A stretch of 64,000 nucleotides of DNA from Pollutibacter soli (GTDB taxonomy: Bacteria; Bacteroidota; Bacteroidia; Chitinophagales; Chitinophagaceae), in NCBI GenBank assembly GCA_029269725.1, contig JARJHS010000012.1, positions 104,242-168,241 on the forward strand, written 5' to 3'. Shown in pieces: positions 17,740 to 27,810 of the stretch. The notes below the pieces were generated by a model. It saw only the letters and a list, made by a program, of their open reading frames with translations, was not told where the DNA came from and did no database searches. The stretch's first letter is position 1, and each line of letters opens with the position of its first letter. The position numbers and the translations under genes were made by a program.

Positions 17740-18153
17740 TTAAACGATCATCAACACAACGCCTGCAATAATTAACAGCGTAGCAACAGCGGTTTTGATG
17801 GTCAAAGCTTCCCCAAGAAAGATAACCGACAAGATAACGGTAAGGGCTACGCTTAATTTATCTACAGGCGCTACTTGTGATACCTTTCCCATTTGTAACG
17901 CTTTAAAATAAAATATCCAGGATAAACCTGTAGCCACCCCGGAGATAACCAGGAACAAAAGGTTGTGTTTTGAAAGATGGCCAAGGTGTTTCCCTTCACC
18001 GCGGAAGAAAACGATTCCCCAGGCAATAATAAGAATCACCACAGTCCTGATGGCTGTGGCCAGATTTGAATTGACACCTGTTACTCCGACTTTTGAGAAT
18101 ATAGCTGTGAGTGCAGCAAATAATGCTGAGAGCAATGCATAGATCCACCACAT
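17740..18153 (-). CDS. Single-domain EamA/DMT-family transporter
   Basis: 137 residues with five hydrophobic helices: WWIYALLSALFAALTAIFSK, NLATAIRTVVILIIAWGIVFF, LLFLVISGVATGLSWIFYFKAL, QVAPVDKLSVALTVILSVIFLGEAL, and a last IKTAVATLLIIAGVVLM helix. This is one EamA repeat, half the usual ten-helix transporter, so it should work as a dimer like small multidrug or ArnE/F-type flippases. It lies 11 bp after the TonB receptor gene and is the last gene of the five-gene minus-strand operon, suggesting export or flipping of an envelope-related molecule. Confidence 0.85.
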   Translation of the reverse strand: MWWIYALLSALFAALTAIFSKVGVTGVNSNLATAIRTVVILIIAWGIVFFRGEGKHLGHLSKHNLLFLVISGVATGLSWIFYFKALQMGKVSQVAPVDKLSVALTVILSVIFLGEALTIKTAVATLLIIAGVVLMIV

Positions 18154-18164
18154 GAGACTAATTT

Positions 18165-20573
18165 TTAGAATCTGTAATTGTATCCCAGCCGGAAGACCTG
18201 CGTTTCGTAATAATCTGTACTCACAAATGTAAACCCGTTGCCTTTGATCGACTTCCTGAGCCGGAATGTATTGGCAATATCGGTAGCATTCAGGAAGATC
18301 TCGCCGTTGCCTTTCTGGATTTTTTTCCTGAACCCAAGGTCAATAGAGAAACGTGAATAGACTTTTCCCTGGGGGATCAGGTCCGGGGCGAGGTAGGTGA
18401 AGGCAATTTGCGCGTCGAAATCTTCTTTGAGTTTGAATAATCCATTCAGTTTTATATTTCCTGAAATCAACTCCTGTCGGGGAGCGCTGTAAACACTTTC
18501 TACCGGATACTTATTCACGATCGTAAAGGAATCGATCACACTTTTGTATCCCGTCAATCCAAGGTTCCAGGTCGACCATTTCCCTATGCTCTGCGAAAGA
18601 ATTACCTCCATTCCAAAATTCCTGCTCCTGCCTGCATTCTGAAAGACATTGTATATAAGATTTTCCGGTGGCACGATAGTGGCAATCCTTGTGATCGTTG
18701 CATTCATCGCTTTAAAGAAAACTGCAGATGACAGAAAACCCGTCTTCCAGTTTGTCTTGTATCCTAACTCAACATTATCAGTAAACTGTGGTCTCAATTC
18801 GGGGTTGCCCACTTTGATAATTTCTACATCATCATATTTTGGAAAAATGCGGATGTCTACTTCATTCGGACGGTCGACTCTACGGTTATAGAAGGCTGTT
18901 AGCCTGTTGTTTTCATTAAGTTTATAGGCGATTCTCAGGTTAGGAAAGGGCTGAATGTAATTATACCGACTGCTTTTATACACCGGATGACCAGGGTTTA
19001 CATCATATTCTACATTTACATATTCAAATCTCAATCCTGCTTCGACCTCGAAAAGTCTGTTCTCGAAAAGATAGTTGCCATATACCGCCGGGATTGTTTC
19101 TCCATAGTTCGCCCAGCCGTCGGCGGTGGTGTCTAATGGAGAATTCAACCCCGGTTTAAACTGCATATCAGTCGGTATATATCTCCTCCGGAATTTGACG
19201 CCAGTCTCAAATTTCCCGGATTTCAGGGGTTGTAAATAGTCGATGCTGACATCCGCGACATGCTCGTCTGAAATCAGCTTAAATGAGTCAAGTCCTGTAT
19301 ATGTCGGCATTATATCCGTGAAAAAATATTTTTCATTTTCCCTGTGGAAAGTATAACTGAAGCTGGCACTGAGAATCCTGCCTGGTTCTTTAAATTTATG
19401 TAGCCATGAAGCATTTGCTGTAACCGTCGTCTTTAATTCATCTTCCAGGAATTGCCATAGTCTCAATCGTTCTTTTAATGCCGGACCGAAAAAAGGTTCC
19501 TCACCACGATCAAGTATTTTCTCACTGCTGAATAAAGTTGAAATATTAAGGGTATTGGATTTGTTGATCTGCCAATCCACGCCGGTTTTTGCGGTTACGA
19601 TATTGGTTGTACGATTTCTTCTTGTCTGCTGGTAAACAGTATCTCCGTTACCATAAAACCGTTCAACAAATTCATTTTTGTTCAGGGTTTTTGTATACAG
19701 ATCGTCGGCCTGCAGGAAAAAATTGGTTTTCTTTTTTCTGTAGTTCAGCGAAATGGATGGATTAATTTTTGGCGTTGCCTGGTATTGCTCATCGATTGTT
19801 GGATAATTTTCTTTCTTTACCCAAAGTGCGCCAACACCCGCTGTCAGTCCCGCTCTTCCGTTAAACCCATCTTTTCTCTCTTTTTTATAGATGATGTTAA
19901 TGATGCCCGCATTGCCATTTGCATCATATTTTGATGACGGATTATTGATGATCTCAATTCTTTCAATTGCAGAAGCGGGAATATTTTCAAGGCTTGACTG
20001 ATTGCCAAAACCGGTTAACGCAGTTTGTTTGCCATCAATCAGCACCATTACCCTTTCGCTGCCACGAAGCTGTACTTTGCCATCCTGTGTAGTTACACCC
20101 GGGAGCGATTTCATCATATCAAGAATAGAGCCGCCGGCCGCACTTATGTTATCCGCAACCGAATACGTTTTCTTATCCATTGCAGGAGAAACTGTTTCCG
20201 TATTCGAAACAATTTTTACCTCCTTAAGCAGCTTTGTATCCTGAGACAAAAAGATATTTCCCAGGTGAAGTATATTGGTTAGCTGACCAACCACTACAGA
20301 ACTATAATGTTTCTGATAACCTGTTAGTGTGATCAGTAAAATATAATCCATTTGGCTTTTAACTTCGTTAATTGCAAAAATTCCGTTGTCGTCTGTAATA
20401 GTTCCTGCGACAAAACTGCTGTCTTTTTTTAGTAGGGTAATACTCGCAAATGGAAGCGGAGCCTTGGTTTCAGCATCTTTGACATTCGCAGATAGTGATG
20501 CCTTGTCCACCTGCGCAGCAAGCGGGGTTGCAATCGCGACTAAAATGACAATAGTTAAAATCAGGTTCTTCAC
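18165..20573 (-). CDS. TonB-dependent receptor with carboxypeptidase-regulatory-like domain
   Basis: 802 residues: signal peptide to about 21 (VAIATPLAAQ), carboxypeptidase-regulatory-like beta sandwich about 25-110 (LSANVKDAETKAPLPFASITLLKKD), plug domain about 130-225 (ILDMMKSLPGVTTQDGKVQLRGSERVMVLIDGKQ, then IERIEIINNPSSKYDANGNAGIINIIYKK), then an outer membrane barrel of the OMP_b-brl_3 type ending LGYNYRF with a terminal Phe. No SusD gene adjoins, so it is not a classical polysaccharide utilisation pair. It starts 7 bp after the PAP2 gene within the RR-HK-PAP2 operon. Confidence 0.9.
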   Translation of the reverse strand: MKNLILTIVILVAIATPLAAQVDKASLSANVKDAETKAPLPFASITLLKKDSSFVAGTITDDNGIFAINEVKSQMDYILLITLTGYQKHYSSVVVGQLTNILHLGNIFLSQDTKLLKEVKIVSNTETVSPAMDKKTYSVADNISAAGGSILDMMKSLPGVTTQDGKVQLRGSERVMVLIDGKQTALTGFGNQSSLENIPASAIERIEIINNPSSKYDANGNAGIINIIYKKERKDGFNGRAGLTAGVGALWVKKENYPTIDEQYQATPKINPSISLNYRKKKTNFFLQADDLYTKTLNKNEFVERFYGNGDTVYQQTRRNRTTNIVTAKTGVDWQINKSNTLNISTLFSSEKILDRGEEPFFGPALKERLRLWQFLEDELKTTVTANASWLHKFKEPGRILSASFSYTFHRENEKYFFTDIMPTYTGLDSFKLISDEHVADVSIDYLQPLKSGKFETGVKFRRRYIPTDMQFKPGLNSPLDTTADGWANYGETIPAVYGNYLFENRLFEVEAGLRFEYVNVEYDVNPGHPVYKSSRYNYIQPFPNLRIAYKLNENNRLTAFYNRRVDRPNEVDIRIFPKYDDVEIIKVGNPELRPQFTDNVELGYKTNWKTGFLSSAVFFKAMNATITRIATIVPPENLIYNVFQNAGRSRNFGMEVILSQSIGKWSTWNLGLTGYKSVIDSFTIVNKYPVESVYSAPRQELISGNIKLNGLFKLKEDFDAQIAFTYLAPDLIPQGKVYSRFSIDLGFRKKIQKGNGEIFLNATDIANTFRLRKSIKGNGFTFVSTDYYETQVFRLGYNYRF

Positions 20574-20580
20574 AATTGTT

Positions 20581-21267
20581 CTAAAATTTCGGTGGCTCAG
20601 CGTTTTTTCTTCCCCATTTATACTGATGTGTCCAATAAGTGACTTTTGTTGTTAGTATACCAATTCCCGCACCCAGTAATACATCACTGATATAATGCCT
20701 GTTGTTGGCCATGCGCAAAAGCCCGACACCGCTTGCTATTCCGTAGGAAACATAAGGCATCCATTTAAAGCGATGTTTGTATTCTTCACTGAGAAATGTT
20801 GCGGCCGCAAATGCCTGCGCCGTATGTCCTGATGGGAAAGAATTATGAGCCGTACCATCGGGTCGCAATTGTGCGGTCGAATATTTTAATAAGGAAACGG
20901 TTCCCATCATCAGTAATTCACTTTTAATCATGATTGCAGTACGGTTACTGATATCTGTTTTCGATTTGATGCCGGCAAAGTCGAGACCATATGCAATTGC
21001 ATAAGGTGCGAACTGTAAATAGTTATCGACTGGTGTATGAAATTTCGCCAGGTGCTTATTGCGTTCTTCAACAATTTCATTTTTCAGTGATTCACTTTTA
21101 TTTCTATTCGTGATTAAGCCGCTGGCAATTAATCCAACGGGAATGGCTAACTGTTCATTCGAGAATTTCAGCCTGTAATTAATTTCTAAACTGTCAATGG
21201 ATTGGCCATTCAGCGCTTGTTGCTGAATAATTACGATGGAAAACAGGACCAGGCACCGGAATTTCAT
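20581..21267 (-). CDS. PAP2-family (type 2 phosphatidic acid) phosphatase
   Basis: 228 residues with a signal peptide (to about 21, QQQALNGQ). All three PAP2 motifs are intact: KYSTAQLRPDG (KxxxxxxRP), NSFPSGHTAQAFAA (PSGH with the catalytic-assist His) and RMANNRHYISD (RxxxxxHxxxD with the nucleophilic His). It should dephosphorylate a lipid phosphate or pyrophosphate (undecaprenyl-PP, lipid A, or phosphatidylglycerol phosphate) at the periplasmic face. It sits 50 bp after the histidine kinase gene and 7 bp before the TonB receptor gene in the same operon. Confidence 0.9.
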   Translation of the reverse strand: MKFRCLVLFSIVIIQQQALNGQSIDSLEINYRLKFSNEQLAIPVGLIASGLITNRNKSESLKNEIVEERNKHLAKFHTPVDNYLQFAPYAIAYGLDFAGIKSKTDISNRTAIMIKSELLMMGTVSLLKYSTAQLRPDGTAHNSFPSGHTAQAFAAATFLSEEYKHRFKWMPYVSYGIASGVGLLRMANNRHYISDVLLGAGIGILTTKVTYWTHQYKWGRKNAEPPKF

Positions 21268-21317
21268 GTATCGTTTTATCCTGCATAGTTAGCAAGCGAA
21301 TTGGAAGAAATTCTGAA

Positions 21318-22361
21318 TCAGAAATCAACAGAGAAAATGTGGAGGTTGTGATGATAATTGTACTTCACTACCCAGGCAGAATGTTTACAGATCTGATCAA
21401 CAATAGAAAGTCCCAGGCCTGTACCTGGTGTATGTTTGGATGCAGATGCAAAGCGGCGGAACAACTGTTCAGTATCGAGCGAATTGTCCCCTGTGTTGGC
21501 AATGCTGAAATGCTTTCCAGCCAGGTGTATAAAGATCTGGCAATCAGGTTTGCTGTGCCTGATCGCGTTCGATATAAGATTATTGATCAGGATCTCTAAC
21601 AGCGTCCTGCTGGCTTCAATGTGAATATCAGGATCTATCTTTTTCTCAGCTGTTAGCTGACGCTCAGAAATAAAAGGAGCAAAATCAGAAAGCGTATCCT
21701 CCAGAAGATCTGATAGGTTTACCTGTTCAGTTTCAGTATATTGATTGTTCTCAATCTTTGTAAGAATTAACAGATTTTTATTGATCCGGGTAACGCGACT
21801 CAATGCTGTGAGCGCATCTTCCACAATATCGTATTGCTCTGGCGTGAGAGAATGTGTCTGAAGGATCAGATCAAGTTTGCTTTGCACAATTGCGAGAGGT
21901 GTTTGTAATTCATGCGACGCATTTTCTGCAAATTCCTTCTGCTGTTTGAAAGAGGTAATGTTTCCTGCTATCAGTTTCTGAAGACTTTGATTTAGTTCGT
22001 TGAATTCCGAAATACCGGAATTGTCAAACAGAACGGGCTCGTTATCTGTAAGTTTAAATTTTTTTATTTTTTCGAGTGACTGATAAAAAGGCTGCCAGAT
22101 TCTTTCCGAAACCTTTTTATTCAAAATGATAAATCCGGTAAGCATCAATGCAAAGAACAACACCGTCAGCGAGGTAACGGTAACGATAATGAATAAACGG
22201 TCTTCGCGATTTGCAGCATCAGTAAGGATGATCCTGTGTTCATTCAGTTCATAATGCCAGAGAAAGCTGATCGCGAAATAATAAACCGGGATGCTTACAG
22301 CAAGAACAATTCCTGCGTAAATCAGCATTTTGGACATGGAATGGTTCAGTAACCTGGTCAT
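21318..22361 (-). CDS. Sensor histidine kinase (OmpR-partner type)
   Basis: 347 residues from the ATG at 22361, which overlaps the response-regulator stop as ATGA; an alternative ATG at 22368-22370 lies three codons upstream. Two transmembrane helices (about 10-33 and 60-82) flank a small 25-residue periplasmic loop, so the sensor domain is minimal. HisKA: FAENASHELQTPLAIVQSKLDLIL with the phosphoacceptor His. ATPase: ILINNLISNAIRHS (N box) and PGTGLGLSIVDQIC (G2). With such a short loop it probably senses membrane state or a membrane-embedded partner. Confidence 0.92.
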   Translation of the reverse strand: MTRLLNHSMSKMLIYAGIVLAVSIPVYYFAISFLWHYELNEHRIILTDAANREDRLFIIVTVTSLTVLFFALMLTGFIILNKKVSERIWQPFYQSLEKIKKFKLTDNEPVLFDNSGISEFNELNQSLQKLIAGNITSFKQQKEFAENASHELQTPLAIVQSKLDLILQTHSLTPEQYDIVEDALTALSRVTRINKNLLILTKIENNQYTETEQVNLSDLLEDTLSDFAPFISERQLTAEKKIDPDIHIEASRTLLEILINNLISNAIRHSKPDCQIFIHLAGKHFSIANTGDNSLDTEQLFRRFASASKHTPGTGLGLSIVDQICKHSAWVVKYNYHHNLHIFSVDF

Positions 22362-23032
22362 ATATCCCATTTATATCCGGTCCCGTACATTGTCTTAAGG
22401 TAATTACCATACCCGGCGTCTGTAAGTTTCTTTTTGAGATTTTTGATATGAGCGTACACAAAATCGTAGCTGTTCATCATCTCAGCGAAATCACCACTCA
22501 GGTGCTCGGCCAATGCGTTTTTTGAAATCACTTTATTTTTATTACTGACAAAATACAGCAACAGATCGAATTCTTTCTTTGTTAACGCAATTTCCTTTCC
22601 GTTTACTTTAACTGTTTTTCCCTGCAGACCGATAGTAATTTCATTCTGATGGATCAGATCGTTGTTGGCAAATTGTTTTCGCCGGATAACTGAATAGATC
22701 CTTGCGGCGAGTTCCGGGAGGTGGAACGGTTTTGCGAGATAGTCGTCGGCGCCATTCTGGAGTCCTTTGATTTTATCCTGGAGAGAGTCTTTTGCTGAAA
22801 TAATGATAACGCCGTCTTCTTTCTTGAGGCGCTGGATTTCCTGCAGGAGTTTCAGGCCATCACCTCCCGGCAGCATGATATCCAGCAGGATGCAATCGTA
22901 CTGATACATCATTATTTTGTCGAGGGCTGTCCTGAAGTCGTTAGCTGTTTCGCAGCGGTAATTTTCATCCGACAGGTACTGCGAGATACTGTCTGCAAAA
23001 TCTTTTTCATCCTCAACGATGAGAATTTTCAT
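22358..23032 (-). CDS. OmpR/PhoB-family response regulator
   Basis: 224 residues. Receiver: KILIVEDEKDF (acidic pocket), LLDIMLPGGDG (phosphoacceptor Asp), VIISAKDSLQDKIKG (Ser/Thr and switch), DDYLAKPF (Lys). Winged helix from about 125: VKVNGKEIALTKKEFDLLLYFVSNKNKVISKNALAEHL then VYAHIKNLKKKLTDAGYGNYLKTMYGTGYKW, the typical DNA-recognition helix and hairpin. First gene of the five-gene operon, translationally coupled to the kinase by a 4-bp ATGA overlap. Confidence 0.95.
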   Translation of the reverse strand: MKILIVEDEKDFADSISQYLSDENYRCETANDFRTALDKIMMYQYDCILLDIMLPGGDGLKLLQEIQRLKKEDGVIIISAKDSLQDKIKGLQNGADDYLAKPFHLPELAARIYSVIRRKQFANNDLIHQNEITIGLQGKTVKVNGKEIALTKKEFDLLLYFVSNKNKVISKNALAEHLSGDFAEMMNSYDFVYAHIKNLKKKLTDAGYGNYLKTMYGTGYKWDI

Positions 23033-23362
23033 GCTGCAAATTCGGAAGGAATTCTGAATATTTTTGGAAGTCGTTTAAGTTTTGGGTTGTAAGTGATAGG
23101 TTATAAGCGGTTGATGAAGCAGGGAGGGGATTTGAGTCATGAGTTTAGGTTAAAAGTTAGATGCTGATGAAGCAGTGATCAGATTATAATTATACCGGCT
23201 AAACGGAAAATTAGAATTTGCGTTTTCAGAAAATGTGGTCAAATCCCTCAGCTCCAGGTGGAGGACGAGTTACTTCTTCGGATTTTGGCCTTTGGTCCAT
23301 CAGGAAAATCGCTTACAACGATAAACCGCAGGCCAAACGAGTTCCATCCCCGGCAAGAATTA
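23033..23362. other. Gene-free interval with heptad tracts
   Basis: Between the response regulator promoter side and the end of the DsbD-N gene. Apart from the heptad array at 23076-23110 and a looser one near 23140-23160, I see no gene or clear regulatory motif. Confidence 0.5.
23076..23110. repeat. Heptad tandem repeat (TAAGTKW type)
   Basis: Five 7-mers: taagttt, tgggttg, taagtga, taggtta, taagcgg. Confidence 0.75.
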
Positions 23363-23404
23363 ACTTAACACCTGCAACTTAAAACTTACAACCTAAAACC
23401 TACC
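23363..23404. repeat. Heptad tandem repeat (ACYTAMA type) at a stop codon
   Basis: Six 7-mers in perfect register: acttaac, acctgca, acttaaa, acttaca, acctaaa, acctacc. The minus-strand stop codon of the DsbD-N gene (23400-23402) lies in the last unit. Confidence 0.85.
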
Positions 23405-23867
23405 CACCGACTTCGATACTAAATGGCACGGAAGCCGTAGGCAGACATCGCGCGTCATTGCAAAGCACATATTCAATATTGCCCCTGAAAGTAGTTTTTG
23501 CTTTTGCCTTGACTTTGATCACCTGCAAAAATTCAACCGATTTCTCGTAGTAGTGGACAGTGCCGGGCCAGGCGCTTTCATATTTTTTTATCAGCTCATC
23601 TTTTTCTTTTGCATTGCCATCAACCACGATCAATGGGTTAGGTGAAATGGAAATGACAGTAGCAGGAGCGGCTTCCACACCAGCCTTCTGGGAATACAAA
23701 TGATAATTGCCATTGATGTTTGCCGTCATTGCAATTTCCCAGGTGTTGGCAGAGATTTTCTTTGATTGAAACGACCATGTTACGTACTTGCCAGGAACTG
23801 TTTGAGAAAAGGAAAAAGTATATACCGGAAGAAGCAGAGGCAGTAGAAGGCAAATTTTCTTTTGCAT
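23400..23867 (-). CDS. DsbD N-terminal domain-like secreted protein
   Basis: 155 residues with a signal peptide (MQKKICLLLPLLLPVYTFSFSQ). The rest matches the immunoglobulin-like DsbD-alpha domain: VTWSFQSKKISANTWEIAMTANINGNYHLYSQ and a C-terminal VLCNDARCLPTASVPFSIEV with the two redox-active cysteines of the CxxxxC motif. In full DsbD this domain passes electrons to periplasmic thiol proteins; here the membrane and thioredoxin parts are absent, so it depends on another protein. Such stand-alone domains are common in Bacteroidota. Confidence 0.85.
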   Translation of the reverse strand: MQKKICLLLPLLLPVYTFSFSQTVPGKYVTWSFQSKKISANTWEIAMTANINGNYHLYSQKAGVEAAPATVISISPNPLIVVDGNAKEKDELIKKYESAWPGTVHYYEKSVEFLQVIKVKAKAKTTFRGNIEYVLCNDARCLPTASVPFSIEVGG

Positions 23868-24136
23868 ATGTTAACAATATGATTCAGAATGACGCTGGAG
23901 CAACAATTTGAGAGAAAAGATAAATGATTTGCACTTTGCTGTAACGTCAAACCAATAAAATATTTGTTATAGTGTTCCAAAAATGATAACTTATATAACC
24001 TCTTATCAGGATTTATCCTCCATCGTTCTACCCTTCGATTATTCAGGATTTGTGGCAATTATTTCCCCCTTCTGCGAACTCCATTTTTGGTTTGAAAATG
24101 TCTTTTATTCTTTCACCATAAAAACGGAGGTTAGTC

Positions 24137-24697
24137 ATGAAAATCAGACTTTTTCCTGTGATCTGTTGTCTCATCATCATGTTCACAGGCTGCGAAAAAG
24201 AGTTTCCGGTCTCCGGCGATGCAAAAGTAAAGGCTGGCGACAAGGATGTTTCCAACAAAAAGAATCTGAGGTCGACTGGAGCTATCCAGATTTCGGGAAC
24301 TGGCTTTTTAGCGTCGGAAAGTGAGTGCAGTTCAGTTGCGCAAAACGCAACTTTTGCGGTAAGGATGACCGGCGATCTCACGGGTTGTCTTTTTGTTTTT
24401 GTTGACGCATTTGATTGTTCTCCCAGCGGTACTTATCGGGAAACGGGAACAGAATTATTTATCGGTACTTATAATGGAGGCTCGGGAACTTTCACAACGG
24501 CCTATAAGTTTGAATCGAAATATGAAGGCTGCGATCCGGGTGGTTCCTATCTCGGTCTGGAAATTTTCGGGCGCTGTCAACACCCGGTTGTTGCTGGAAG
24601 CGGAACAGGTGTCTTTAGTGGTGTTTCCGGGAGGGTCGACATGAAAGATGATATCGAAGCCGGTAATTATCCATACAGGGGACACTTGAGGTATTAA
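24137..24697 (+). CDS. Putative lipoprotein of unknown function
   Basis: 186 residues with lipoprotein signal MKIRLFPVICCLIIMFTGC followed by EKEFPVSGD. The mature part is Gly/Ser/Thr-rich and beta-predicted (GTELFIGTYNGGSGTFTTAYKFESKYEGC) with five further cysteines that could form disulfides. A YRETGTE...G.GTF pattern resembles small barrel lipoproteins, but I do not recognise the family. A Rho-independent terminator follows 37 bp downstream. Confidence 0.7.
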   Translation: MKIRLFPVICCLIIMFTGCEKEFPVSGDAKVKAGDKDVSNKKNLRSTGAIQISGTGFLASESECSSVAQNATFAVRMTGDLTGCLFVFVDAFDCSPSGTYRETGTELFIGTYNGGSGTFTTAYKFESKYEGCDPGGSYLGLEIFGRCQHPVVAGSGTGVFSGVSGRVDMKDDIEAGNYPYRGHLRY

Positions 24698-24734
24698 TTA
24701 CCGGGAAAATCCATCATCGGACATTTTTAAAATT

Positions 24735-24769
24735 AAGCCGGGGGCCAAAATAGTTTCCCGGCTTTTTTT
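24735..24769 (+). terminator. Rho-independent terminator
   Basis: AAGCCGGG and CCCGGCTT arms around a 12-nt spacer, followed by a run of seven T. It sits 37 bp after the lipoprotein stop codon and directly before the hairpin repeat array. Confidence 0.88.
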
Positions 24770-25290
24770 ACAAGAAGGCATTAAGACAGAAAGAAGAAAA
24801 TGCCTTCCTGCCTTCTTGTTAAACCTGGTATCGGGTTTTTTTTACAAGAAGGCATTAAGACAGAAAGAAGAAAATGCCTTCCTGTCTTCTTGTTAAACCT
24901 GGTATCGGGTTTTTTTTACAAGAAGGCATTAAGACAGGAAGAAGAAAATGCCTTCCTGTCTTCTTGTTAAACCTTGTTTCGGTATCGGGTTTTTTGAACA
25001 AGAAGGCATTGAGACAGAAAGAAGAAAATGCCTTCCTGTCTTCTTGTTTAACCTTGTTTGGGTATCGGTTTTTTTGAACAAGAAGGCATTAAGACAGGAA
25101 GAAGAAAATGCCTTCCTGTCTTCTTGTTAAAACCTTGTTTGGGTATCGGGTTTTTTGAACAAGAGGGCATTAAGATAGAAAGAAGAAAATGCCTTCCTGT
25201 CTTCTTGTTAAACCTTGTTTGGATATCGGGTTTTTTAAACAAGAAGGCATTAAGACAGGAAGAAGAAAATGCCTTCCTGTCTTCTTGTAA
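24770..25290. repeat. Seven tandem 74-81-bp palindromic repeats
   Basis: CAAGAAGGCATT starts each unit at 24771, 24845, 24919, 24999, 25079, 25160 and 25240. Every unit ends its palindromic part with CTTCTTGT and then carries a linker ending in a 6-8 T run. Each unit can fold in two exclusive ways: AAGGCATT with AATGCCTT, or GACAGGAAG with CTTCCTGTC. The first three units have a 74-bp period, later ones about 80 because of an added ttg(t)ttcgg-type insert. Short frames within it are repeat artefacts. Confidence 0.88.
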
Positions 25291-25419
25291 AAAATTTTCT
25301 TATCTAAACTATATCGAAAAAGAAAGGGAAAATCCACAAAAATCTAAAGGAAAAATATCTCCATTTGTCGTTTACGAAACGTTGCTTCTAGCTTTTACGC
25401 TTGTTATCTTCAAATAAAA

Positions 25420-25809
25420 ATGTACAAACTATCATCGCATGAAGAATTTTTATGCAAAGAAATTGTAGATGCTGCTTTTATTGTTCATTCGAAGCTTGGG
25501 CCTGGAGTAGTGGAAAAGATTTATGAAGTTTGTTTCTGTCATGAACTAAGAAAAAAAGGAATTTCTTTTCGACGCCAGGTGGATTTGCCAATTTATTATG
25601 ATGATCTGACTTTTGATGAAGGATTGCGATTGGATGTGCTGGTGGATGACCTTGTCGTTTGCGAATTAAAAGCAATGATGCATTTAAATGAATACTGGAC
25701 AGCGCAGACCATCAGCAACATGAAGCTCGCAGGGAAACATGTTGGCTTTCTCATTAATTTTCATGTACCACTTATTAAACAGGGAATCAGAAGGTTTTAT
25801 GCAGATTAA
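25420..25809 (+). CDS. GxxExxY protein (PD-(D/E)XK nuclease-like fold)
   Basis: 129 residues with the family hallmark GPGVVEKIYEVCF (GxxExxY) near residue 27, preceded by IVDAAFIVHSKLG, and a nuclease-like core: RLDVLVDDLVVCELKAM, giving D...ExK metal and catalytic residues, and a final QTISNMKLAGKHVGFLINFHVPLIKQGIRRF. The family (PF13366 type) is widespread in Bacteroidota; nuclease activity is predicted from the fold, not shown. It starts 130 bp after the hairpin array, so a link to the repeat DNA is worth testing. Confidence 0.9.
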   Translation: MYKLSSHEEFLCKEIVDAAFIVHSKLGPGVVEKIYEVCFCHELRKKGISFRRQVDLPIYYDDLTFDEGLRLDVLVDDLVVCELKAMMHLNEYWTAQTISNMKLAGKHVGFLINFHVPLIKQGIRRFYAD

Positions 25810-25834
25810 TTCTGATTTCTGAATTTTAGTGGAC

Positions 25835-27354
<1,520 letters not shown>

Positions 27355-27810
27355 ATGGCTAAAATCAATCTGAATGTCAACGGCAAAAAATACGAGGTTG
27401 ACATAGATCCGGATACACCTGTGCTCTGGGTGCTGCGCGACCATCTTGACCTGGTGGGCACCAAATTCGGTTGTGGCATGGCACAGTGTGGAGCATGCAC
27501 AGTTTTATTAGGGGATGATGCAGTTCGTTCATGCGTGCTGCCTGTATCCAATGTGCAGGATAAACAAATCACCACCATTGAAGGTTTGTCTGCGGAGGGT
27601 GATCATCCTGTGCAGAAAGCCTGGCTGGAACACGATGTCGCGCAATGCGGATATTGCCAGGCCGGCCAGATCATGAGCGCCGTCGGCTTACTCAGGAAAA
27701 GCCCAAAACCAGGCGAAGAAGAAATTGCTGCTGCTATGCATGGGAATATCTGTCGCTGTGGTACTTATCTGCGTATACGCGCTGCCGTTATGACTGCAGC
27801 GAATTCATGA
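27355..27810 (+). CDS. [2Fe-2S] subunit of a molybdopterin oxidoreductase (IorA type)
   Basis: 151 residues with the two [2Fe-2S] clusters of the xanthine oxidase family small subunit: [17 protein letters not shown] (plant-type ferredoxin loop with the upstream CG pairs) and [13 protein letters not shown] followed by [15 protein letters not shown]. Electron-transfer partner of the large subunit encoded next, whose ATG overlaps this stop by four bases (ATGA at 27807). The size and the absence of a separate FAD subunit point to the isoquinoline 1-oxidoreductase/aldehyde dehydrogenase branch. Confidence 0.93.
   Translation: MAKINLNVNGKKYEVDIDPDTPVLWVLRDHLDLVGTKFGCGMAQCGACTVLLGDDAVRSCVLPVSNVQDKQITTIEGLSAEGDHPVQKAWLEHDVAQCGYCQAGQIMSAVGLLRKSPKPGEEEIAAAMHGNICRCGTYLRIRAAVMTAANS

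Noticed and set aside
24770..25290. CRISPR array
   Set aside because: The repeat unit is 74-81 bp of nearly identical sequence with no variable spacers and no cas genes nearby.
24874..25417. Short frames in the 77-bp repeats
   Set aside because: All are repeated translations of the palindromic unit with frame opened by chance.
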